In this document: positions 25,038 through 31,597 of the stretch, in pieces
How the letters are laid out: every line of letters starts with the position of its first letter
Position numbering within the stretch: the first letter of the stretch is position 1
From: Kaistella antarctica
Lineage (GTDB): Bacteria > Bacteroidota > Bacteroidia > Flavobacteriales > Weeksellaceae
NCBI RefSeq assembly: GCF_900109615.1
Contig: NZ_FOIX01000003.1
Span: 434,001 to 498,000, forward strand
Direction: 5' to 3'
DNA: 64,000 nt
Program-made: the position numbers and the translations under genes
Notes under the pieces: model-generated
Told to the model about the DNA's origin: nothing
The model's input: only the letters and a program-made list of their open reading frames with translations
The model's database searches: none

Positions 25038-26042
25038 ATGAAAGAATTTTCGAAAGAGATCTACCTGAAGTGGTATGAAGAAATGACAATGTGGAGAAGG
25101 TTTGAAGACAAATGCCGTTCTCTTTATCTTAAACAAAAAATCAGAGGATTTTTACATTTATATAACGGCCAGGAAGCGATTCCAGCAGGATTTACGCATG
25201 CCATGGATTTATCCAAAGACAGTATGATTACCGCTTACCGTTGTCACATTCATCCTATGGCGATGGGTGTAGATCCGAAAAGAATTATGGCAGAATTGTG
25301 TGGTAAAGCTACAGGAACTTCTGGCGGAATGGGTGGTTCAATGCACATTTTCAGCAAAGAACACCGCTTCTACGGTGGTCACGGAATTGTGGGTGGCCAG
25401 ATTCCTTTGGGAGCTGGGATTGCTTTCGCAGATAAATATTACGACCGAAAAGCCGTGAACATTTGCTTTTTCGGTGATGGTGCGTCTCGCCAAGGATCCT
25501 TGCATGAAACCTTTAACATGGCTATGAACTGGAAGCTTCCAGTAGTTTTTGTAGTTGAGAATAATGGCTATGCTATGGGTACTTCTGTAAAACGGACTGC
25601 AAATCACGAAGATATTTACAAACTAGGACTGGGTTATGAAATGCCTTGTCTTGCCGTAGATGCGATGGATCCAGAAAAAGTTGCTGAAGCTGCTTTTGAA
25701 GCTATTGAAAGAGCAAGAAGAGGAGACGGACCCACTTTCATCGAAGCGCGAACTTATCGTTTTAGAGGACACTCTATGTCTGATGCAGAAGCTTATCGAA
25801 CAAAAGAAGAAGTTGCTGAATATAAGAAAGACGATCCTATTGAAATCGTTAAAAGAAGAATTTTAGAAAATAACTGGGCAACCCAAGATGAATTAAATGC
25901 GCTGGAGGAAAAATCCAGAGAATTTGTTGAAGAATGCGTTGACTTTATGGAAAATTCTCCGTACCCGGATTTGGATAAAGTTTATGACTACGTCTATGCT
26001 CAGGAAGATTATCCCTTCATCAATAAATTAGAAAATAACTAA
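25038..26042 (+). CDS. pdhA: Pyruvate dehydrogenase E1 component, alpha subunit
   Basis: A 334-residue thiamine-diphosphate enzyme subunit that, with E1 beta, decarboxylates pyruvate and passes the acetyl group to E2. The ThDP motif begins GDGASRQGSLHETFNMA and ends with ENNGYAMGT (GDG...NN). GGMGGSMHIF and the phosphorylation-loop-like YRFRGHSMSDAEAYRTKEE are also typical. E1 beta and E3 are not in this window. Adjacent pdhA-pdhC with a separate pdhB is the arrangement expected in Flavobacteriia. A large inverted repeat separates it from pdhC. Confidence 0.95.
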   Translation: MKEFSKEIYLKWYEEMTMWRRFEDKCRSLYLKQKIRGFLHLYNGQEAIPAGFTHAMDLSKDSMITAYRCHIHPMAMGVDPKRIMAELCGKATGTSGGMGGSMHIFSKEHRFYGGHGIVGGQIPLGAGIAFADKYYDRKAVNICFFGDGASRQGSLHETFNMAMNWKLPVVFVVENNGYAMGTSVKRTANHEDIYKLGLGYEMPCLAVDAMDPEKVAEAAFEAIERARRGDGPTFIEARTYRFRGHSMSDAEAYRTKEEVAEYKKDDPIEIVKRRILENNWATQDELNALEEKSREFVEECVDFMENSPYPDLDKVYDYVYAQEDYPFINKLENN

Positions 26043-26047
26043 AATAA

Positions 26048-26094
26048 TTCAATTGAAATCTGATTTTTATTAAAGTCAGATTTCATTTATTGAA
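26048..26094 (+). other. Inverted repeat between pdhA and pdhC
   Basis: TTCAAT (26048-26053) and TGAAATCTGA (26054-26063) pair with TCAGATTTCA (26076-26085) and ATTGAA (26089-26094), an interrupted stem of about 16 bp. No long T-run follows, so partial termination or RNA processing that adjusts the E1/E2 ratio is more likely than full termination. Confidence 0.55.
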
Positions 26095-26114
26095 TCTAAA
26101 AATAATAGAATATT

Positions 26115-27761
26115 ATGGCAGAAGTGATTACAATGCCCCGTCTTTCAGATACGATGACGGATGGTAAGGTGGCGAAATGGCACAAGAAAGTTGGAGACGA
26201 GGTAAAAGAAGGAGATATCTTGGCAGAAATCGAAACTGATAAAGCCGTCCAAGATTTCGAATCAGAAGTAAACGGAATCTTATTGTATATCGGAACAGAA
26301 GAAGGCGAAGCGTCTCCTGTTGACTCTGTTTTAGCAATTATCGGCGAGCAAGGTGAAGATATTTCTGCTTTAAAAGGTGGGGAAGCTAAAGAAGAGGTTG
26401 CTGAAAAGAAAGAGGAAAAGAAAACTGACGAAGGAAATACAAAAGAAGAAAAATCTACAGCGGTTGAAGAATCTTCTGCAGAAATTCCTGCCGATGTTGA
26501 AGTGATCAATATGCCGAGGCTTTCTGATACCATGACCGAAGGCAAAGTAGCTAAATGGCATTTCAAAGTTGGTGACACGATAAAAGAGGGCGATATTTTA
26601 GCAGAAATTGAAACCGATAAAGCCGTACAAGATTTCGAATCTGAAGTCAATGGAACTTTATTGCACACCAGCGTTGACGAGGGTGAAGCAAGTCCCGTTG
26701 ATACGGTTTTAGCAATCATCGGACCTGCCGGAACAGATGTTTCTGGTCTTACATCAGGTGGATCTAAAAAAGCAGAGTCAAAACCTACGGCTGAAAATCC
26801 AGAAGAAAAAGTCGCTGCTTCTGAAAGTACAGAAAAAGAAACCGCTCCAGTTCAAACTGCTTCAACTGAAAGATTAGGGATTTCACCTTTAGCCAGAAAA
26901 ATGGCTGAAGATAAAGGAATCGATGTCAATTCCTTGACAGGAACTGGTGAAAATGGCAGAATTGTTAAGAAAGACATTGAAAATTATCAGCCAAGTTTTG
27001 CTGCGGCTTCACAACCGAAACAAGAAGTTTCAACTTCTGCTGCAGTGGTAGCTCCAACGCCAGTTGCGAATTTCGTTCAGGGTGAAGATTCTGAAACACC
27101 GAATTCGCAAGTAAGAAATATTATTGCAAAACGTCTTTCGGAAAGTAAATTCACAGCGCCGCATTATTATTTGATCGTCGAAATCAACATGGATAAAGCG
27201 ATGATGGCCAGAAAAGAAATTAACTCGTTGCCAGATACCAAGATCTCATTTAACGATATGATTATTAAAGCAACAGCAATGGCTTTAAGAAAACACCCGC
27301 AAGTGAATTCTAGTTGGAAAGCAGATAAAATCATTCACCACGGAAATATTAACATCGGTGTTGCTGTTGCAATCCCTGATGGATTAGTTGTACCTGTTTT
27401 GAAAAATGCAGATCAAATGAATTACAATCAGATTTCTGCAGGCGTAAAAGATATGGCTGGACGTGCGAAATCGAAAGGTTTGAAAGCGAACGAAATGGAA
27501 GGTTCCACTTTCTCAGTTTCTAATTTAGGAATGTTCGGTATCGAAACTTTTACCTCAATTATTAATCAACCAAACTCTGCGATTCTCTCTGTCGGAGCGA
27601 TTGTTGAAAAACCAATTGTGAAAGATGGGCAGATCGTCGTCGGAAATACGATGAAATTGTCTCTAGCTTGCGACCATAGAGTAGTTGATGGTGCTTCAGG
27701 AGCGCAATTCTTACAAACATTAAGAACCTATTTGGAACAACCTTTAACGTTGTTACTCTAA
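26115..27761 (+). CDS. pdhC: Pyruvate dehydrogenase E2 (dihydrolipoamide acetyltransferase)
   Basis: A 548-residue core subunit. Two lipoyl domains lie at about residues 3-78 and 128-204, with lipoylated Lys43 and Lys169, each in EIETDKAVQ. A charged Ala/Glu linker follows, then the peripheral subunit-binding domain (about 253-290, ISPLARKMAEDKGIDVNSL) and the CoA-acyltransferase domain (about 325-548) with the active-site DHRVVDGASGAQFL near the C-terminus. The two lipoyl domains are very alike in DNA as well as in protein, suggesting recent homogenisation. A strong terminator follows the stop. Confidence 0.95.
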   Translation: MAEVITMPRLSDTMTDGKVAKWHKKVGDEVKEGDILAEIETDKAVQDFESEVNGILLYIGTEEGEASPVDSVLAIIGEQGEDISALKGGEAKEEVAEKKEEKKTDEGNTKEEKSTAVEESSAEIPADVEVINMPRLSDTMTEGKVAKWHFKVGDTIKEGDILAEIETDKAVQDFESEVNGTLLHTSVDEGEASPVDTVLAIIGPAGTDVSGLTSGGSKKAESKPTAENPEEKVAASESTEKETAPVQTASTERLGISPLARKMAEDKGIDVNSLTGTGENGRIVKKDIENYQPSFAAASQPKQEVSTSAAVVAPTPVANFVQGEDSETPNSQVRNIIAKRLSESKFTAPHYYLIVEINMDKAMMARKEINSLPDTKISFNDMIIKATAMALRKHPQVNSSWKADKIIHHGNINIGVAVAIPDGLVVPVLKNADQMNYNQISAGVKDMAGRAKSKGLKANEMEGSTFSVSNLGMFGIETFTSIINQPNSAILSVGAIVEKPIVKDGQIVVGNTMKLSLACDHRVVDGASGAQFLQTLRTYLEQPLTLLL

Positions 27762-27780
27762 TTTTTTAGCGCTATTTATA

Positions 27781-27813
27781 AAATCCTTTCAATACATTTT
27801 GAAAGGATTTTTT
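27781..27813 (+). terminator. Intrinsic terminator of the pdhA-pdhC operon
   Basis: A 10-bp perfect stem, AAATCCTTTC (27781-27790) with GAAAGGATTT (27801-27810), followed by TTT. Confidence 0.85.
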
Positions 27814-27816
27814 ATT

Positions 27817-27938
27817 GGGGCGCAACCCTCGCCAATTCTTTCCCGCACCTCGGGTCGGTCTGCGTGCAGTCGTTCTTTTTATTTTTTTGCAAAAAACAAA
27901 AAGGAACTCCAACAATGCACTTCGCCCTTGCGCAAAAC
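27817..27938 (+). repeat. Interspersed intergenic repeat, divergent copy (copy 3)
   Basis: A GC-richer block unlike its surroundings: GGGGCGCAACCC, CTTTCCCGC, CGGGTCGG. It has a long hairpin GTTCTTTTTATTTTTT / AAAAAACAAAAAGGAAC (27872-27907), then CTTCGCCCTTGCGC. Layout parallels the copies at 21236 and 41345 (GGGC block, T-rich/A-rich inverted repeat, distal GC block), but direct identity is lower. Confidence 0.45.
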
Positions 27939-27966
27939 CTCGCAAAATTTCACTATTTTTGAAGCC

Positions 27967-28641
27967 ATGATAAAAGCGACTAATATTCATAAGTCTTACG
28001 GAGATTTAGAAGTGCTAAAAGGAGTAGATGTCCACATCAAAGAAGGCGAAGTGGTTTCGATTGTTGGTGAATCCGGTGCCGGAAAATCAACTTTATTGCA
28101 AATCTTGGGTACACTCGATAAACCGACTATTCCGAAGAAATATAATACGGTACTCGAGTTGGCTGGACAATCTTTCGTGAATATGAGCGACCGACAATTG
28201 TCTAGATTTAGAAATGAAAACATAGGATTTGTATTTCAATATCATCAACTTTTGCCTGAGTTTTCTGCCTTGGAAAATGTTTTGTTGCCCACCAGAATTG
28301 CGGGTAAAAATGAGAAGGAATCAATTGAGAAAGCCTATTCGCTTTTTGAAGATTTAAATATCGCGCATAGAATTCATCATAAGCCGAACGAAATGTCAGG
28401 TGGAGAAGCCCAACGGACTGCTGTTGCCAGAGCTTTAATTAACTCGCCAAAAATTATTTTCGCTGATGAACCGACTGGAAATTTAGATTCTAAAAATGCG
28501 GATGATTTGCACCAACTCTTTTTTGATTTACGTGATAAGTATCATCAGACCTTCGTGATTGTGACCCATAACACGCTTCTGGCAGATACTACAGATCGGA
28601 AGCTGGTGATGAAAGACGGATCGATTATTCAAGGACTGTAA
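27967..28641 (+). CDS. lolD: ABC transporter ATPase, LolD-like lipoprotein exporter subunit
   Basis: A 224-residue ATPase of the MacB/LolD branch. Walker A GESGAGKSTLLQ, the Q-loop FVFQYHQLLPEFSALENV, the signature MSGGEAQRTAVARALI, Walker B IIFADEPTGNLD and the switch His in VTHN are all present. YHQLLPEFSALENVLLP is the LolD-type sequence. It would energise release of lipoproteins from the inner membrane for LolA. The LolC/E permease is not adjacent. The frame is open upstream through the repeat, but the ATG at 27967 begins the conserved MIKATNIHKSYG. Confidence 0.88.
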   Translation: MIKATNIHKSYGDLEVLKGVDVHIKEGEVVSIVGESGAGKSTLLQILGTLDKPTIPKKYNTVLELAGQSFVNMSDRQLSRFRNENIGFVFQYHQLLPEFSALENVLLPTRIAGKNEKESIEKAYSLFEDLNIAHRIHHKPNEMSGGEAQRTAVARALINSPKIIFADEPTGNLDSKNADDLHQLFFDLRDKYHQTFVIVTHNTLLADTTDRKLVMKDGSIIQGL

Positions 28642-28708
28642 TTTTTACTCGAATTCGATTCGAATATTTTTGATTAAATTTAGAAGTTAAATTCAACAAA
28701 ATTTTGAG

Positions 28709-29386
28709 ATGTCTATTAAGTTCCTTGCAGAAGACGATCGACCCAGAGAGAAATTTTTATTAAAAGGTAAAAATTCACTTTCAGATGCGGAATTGTTGGC
28801 GATCATTATGGGAAGTGGAAATAGAGAAGATTCAGCTGTAGAATTAGGTCGCAAAATTCTTAATTCGGTTGGAAATAACTGGCATAATCTATCGCTCTTG
28901 CAAATTTCTGATTTAATGAAATTTAAAGGAATAGGCGAAGCAAAGGCGATCTCGATTGCGGTTGCTCTCGAAATTGGACGAAGAAGAGCCGCACAAGAAG
29001 TTCCGGAAAAACTACAAATAACCAATAGTCAGGAAAGCTATAAAATTTTACTTCCCTATTTATCAGATTTGCAAACTGAAGAATTTTGGGCAATTTATCT
29101 CAATCAGAATAATAGAGTATTGGGCAAAAATAAATTGTCATCAGGTGGAATTAATCAGTCCGTCGTTGATGTAAGGATTCTTTTTAAATCCGCCCTCGAG
29201 CATCTTGCTACTGGAATTATTATTGCACACAATCATCCTTCGGGGAATCTCAAAGCGAGTCCTGAAGATTTAAAAATCACCAAACAAATTTCTGAAGGAG
29301 GGAAAATTTTAAACATCCAGTTGCTGGATCATTTGATTATTGCGCAAAACGCTTATTTCAGTTTTGCAGACGAAAATTTATTATGA
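28709..29386 (+). CDS. radC: RadC family JAB1/MPN metalloprotein
   Basis: A 225-residue protein. An N-terminal UPF0758 helical part with helix-hairpin-helix LMKFKGIGEAKAISIAVALE (about residues 68-90) is followed by the JAB/MPN metal site IIIAHNHPSGNLKASPEDLK (HxHPSG...D, about 170-190). The biochemical role is unsettled despite the historical DNA-repair name. The stop overlaps the next gene by 4 bases (ATGA), indicating translational coupling with an unknown protein. Confidence 0.93.
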   Translation: MSIKFLAEDDRPREKFLLKGKNSLSDAELLAIIMGSGNREDSAVELGRKILNSVGNNWHNLSLLQISDLMKFKGIGEAKAISIAVALEIGRRRAAQEVPEKLQITNSQESYKILLPYLSDLQTEEFWAIYLNQNNRVLGKNKLSSGGINQSVVDVRILFKSALEHLATGIIIAHNHPSGNLKASPEDLKITKQISEGGKILNIQLLDHLIIAQNAYFSFADENLL

Positions 29387-30300
29387 TTAAAATAGTTAAG
29401 TACGACCAAATTGATTTTGCTCAATATTCACAATGTTTAGAAAACGCCTGTCAAAATGCCGATTATGCCGATAAACAGTTTTTAGATATTGTCTCAAATC
29501 GGCAATGGTTTCTATTAGTTAGGGGCGACTACGAAATCGTAATGCCGGTTTCCTACGTTCGTAAATATGGCTTGACTTTTATTCTCATGCCGAAACTTTG
29601 TCAGCAATTAGGAGTGTTTTCTAAAGACGACGATTCTGAAGTCAATCAGCAATTTTATGATTTCTTAAACCAGAATTTTTTAGTTTTGATTTATGCCTTT
29701 AATGGCGATAATCATTTTGCACAAGCTACTGAGAAAAGAACTTCTTATTTTTTAAAAAAAGATAACTATGCATCCATCAAAAAAAATTACAGCAGTCATC
29801 GAAGAAGAAATGTTAGAATCATTGGCGATTTAGTTGGTCATATTATTTTGAAAAAAGAATGGCAAGAAAGTGACAAATCCTTTTTTTTTAAAAATATAAA
29901 AGGAACAAATAAAGAAGAAGACAATCAAAATTATTTTGAAATTTTTGAAAAGCTTTTAGATAATAATATTGGTCATTTGAGAATTCTCGAATTTAAAAAA
30001 GAGATTCAGTCTTTCGTTTATTTGTATGAAGGTAAAAAAAATCGATATCTAAGTCTGTTCATTAATGGTTATCCTTTAACCAACCCTAACTTCCCGTCAA
30101 TTATGATTGATCATTGCTTGCAAGATTTTTGTGAGGATAAAAATTTCGATTTTATGGGCAGTGAAGTTGAGAATGTTGCCAAGTTTAATGAGCGTTTTGG
30201 CGCAGTTTCATATCAATATGCAGCTTTGACTAATTCTAAGATTACTTTATTGACAAATTTGATGAAGAGATACAGAATTATCACTAATTTTGCACCGTAG
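29383..30300 (+). CDS. Hypothetical protein, GNAT/FemAB-like fold suspected
   Basis: A 305-residue soluble protein without signal or membrane segments. The pattern of two halves with DYEIVMPVSYVRKYGL, then HRRRNVRI, ILEFKKEIQSFVYLYEGKK and a C-terminal FDFMGSEVENVAKFNERFGA recalls GNAT/FemAB-type acyl- or aminoacyl-transferases, where a GSxxxxxxxFxxxFG segment near the end is common. This is a fold-level guess. Translationally coupled to radC and followed 9 bases later by another unknown gene. Confidence 0.6.
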   Translation: MIKIVKYDQIDFAQYSQCLENACQNADYADKQFLDIVSNRQWFLLVRGDYEIVMPVSYVRKYGLTFILMPKLCQQLGVFSKDDDSEVNQQFYDFLNQNFLVLIYAFNGDNHFAQATEKRTSYFLKKDNYASIKKNYSSHRRRNVRIIGDLVGHIILKKEWQESDKSFFFKNIKGTNKEEDNQNYFEIFEKLLDNNIGHLRILEFKKEIQSFVYLYEGKKNRYLSLFINGYPLTNPNFPSIMIDHCLQDFCEDKNFDFMGSEVENVAKFNERFGAVSYQYAALTNSKITLLTNLMKRYRIITNFAP

Positions 30301-30309
30301 AAAAAACAC

Positions 30310-30819
30310 ATGATAGAATCACCGTATTTTCCATATGCATTTGCACTAGTAATTGCGATTCCTTTCTTGATTTACGCTCGACAGTTTGTTTACAGCTACA
30401 TCAAATTTAAGAATCAGGAACTTAATTTTATGACGGTAAAAGGTCAATCGGAACAAAGAATTCATGCCTACGAAAGAATAACGCTTTTTTTGGAAAGGAT
30501 TAAACCCGCCAATTTAGTGTCTAAGTTTGATGAAGATTTGGAGGCGCACGAATTTCTGTTCTTAACTGAAAAAACGATTAATGAAGAGTTTGATTATAAT
30601 GCTTCGCAGCAACTTTACTTAACAAAAAACTCTTGGACTAAAGTAGTTAATTCAAAAAGCAGTATTCTGCACTTGCTTCATAAAACTTATGAAAACCTCA
30701 GTAATGAAAGTACATTGCAAGATTTTAAAACAGTTTTTTTAATGAATTATATGAATGAGCAAGATTATATTTCGTCTTGTATTGAAGATCTTAGAAAAGA
30801 AAACTTAATTATAAATTAA
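30310..30819 (+). CDS. Hypothetical membrane-anchored protein
   Basis: 169 residues with one N-terminal transmembrane helix (about 7-30, FPYAFALVIAIPFLIYARQF) and a cytosolic, mostly helical domain of about 135 residues (HAYERITLFLERIKPANLV). No catalytic motif or family was recognised. It lies 9 bases after the GNAT/FemAB-like gene and 9 bases before the pyrophosphatase gene, so radC to ppa may be one transcript. Confidence 0.65.
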   Translation: MIESPYFPYAFALVIAIPFLIYARQFVYSYIKFKNQELNFMTVKGQSEQRIHAYERITLFLERIKPANLVSKFDEDLEAHEFLFLTEKTINEEFDYNASQQLYLTKNSWTKVVNSKSSILHLLHKTYENLSNESTLQDFKTVFLMNYMNEQDYISSCIEDLRKENLIIN

Positions 30820-30828
30820 AATAAAATA

Positions 30829-31440
30829 ATGATACCGAATTTTAAAGCACATCCTTGGCATGGGATTCCAGTAGGGGATGAAGCACCAGATGTTGTCAAC
30901 GTCTTTGTGGAAATTGTACCAAGTGACACCATTAAATATGAAATCGACAAACAAAGTGGATATTTAAAAGTAGATAGGCCTCAGCAGTTTTCAAACATCA
31001 TTCCTGCTTTGTACGGTTTTATTCCAAGAACCTATTGTCATGATGAAGTTTTAAGATTAGCTGTAGAGAGCGGCGCGCAGAATGTAGATACTGGTGATTT
31101 AGACCCTTTAGATATTTGCGTATTAAGTTCACATAATATTAATTCGGGCGGTATGATTATGGAGGCTTTACCAATTGGTGGGTTCAAAATGATCGATAAG
31201 GGAGAAGCTGATGACAAGATTGTTGCGGTAATGAAGGGCGATCATGCTTTTGGGCATTTCAGAGATATTTCGGAATTGCCACAAGCTGAAGTGAAACGTT
31301 TGATGCATTATTTCCTGACCTACAAGAATCTTCCAGATGAGCCAGCGAAATGTACTATTCATGAAGTATATGGAGCGGAACATGCTAAAAAAGTAATCCA
31401 AGCTTCGCAGCAAGATTATGCTAATAAATTTGGCGGTTAA
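30829..31440 (+). CDS. ppa: Inorganic pyrophosphatase, family I (soluble)
   Basis: A 203-residue Mg-dependent enzyme splitting pyrophosphate in the cytosol. The signature DTGDLDPLDICVL (residues 87-99) corresponds to the family I metal site DGDPLD. VPSDTIKYEIDKQSGYLKVDR, PALYGFIPRTYC, GGFKMIDKGEADDKIVAV and HYFLTYK also match. It differs from the classical E. coli type in the spacing GDLDPLD and in a longer C-terminus. The next gene, beyond a strong terminator, is a membrane pyrophosphatase, so two unrelated PPi-splitting enzymes lie side by side. Confidence 0.92.
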   Translation: MIPNFKAHPWHGIPVGDEAPDVVNVFVEIVPSDTIKYEIDKQSGYLKVDRPQQFSNIIPALYGFIPRTYCHDEVLRLAVESGAQNVDTGDLDPLDICVLSSHNINSGGMIMEALPIGGFKMIDKGEADDKIVAVMKGDHAFGHFRDISELPQAEVKRLMHYFLTYKNLPDEPAKCTIHEVYGAEHAKKVIQASQQDYANKFGG

Positions 31441-31464
31441 GCTTGCTGAAATTATTTACGATTT

Positions 31465-31499
31465 AATAGGCAAATGTTTTCATTTGTCTATTTTTTTTT
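31465..31499 (+). terminator. Intrinsic terminator of ppa
   Basis: A 12-bp stem with one wobble, AATAGGCAAATG (31465-31476) / CATTTGTCTATT (31481-31492), tetraloop, then seven T. Confidence 0.9.
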
Positions 31500-31597
31500 G
31501 TTAAAAAATAGTTAAAACGAAAAAAAAAGGCGTATTTTCGGTCTTCGTTTTCAATAAAAAATTTATAGTATTAATAATTAACATTAAAAAGTAATTT

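Noticed and set aside
26128..26719. Reverse-strand open frames over the two lipoyl domains of pdhC
   Set aside because: They are antisense shadows that repeat because the two lipoyl domains are nearly identical in DNA.
27799..27966. Extension of the LolD ATPase frame upstream to 27799
   Set aside because: The extra residues translate the pdhC terminator and an intergenic repeat; conserved LolD sequence begins at the ATG at 27967.
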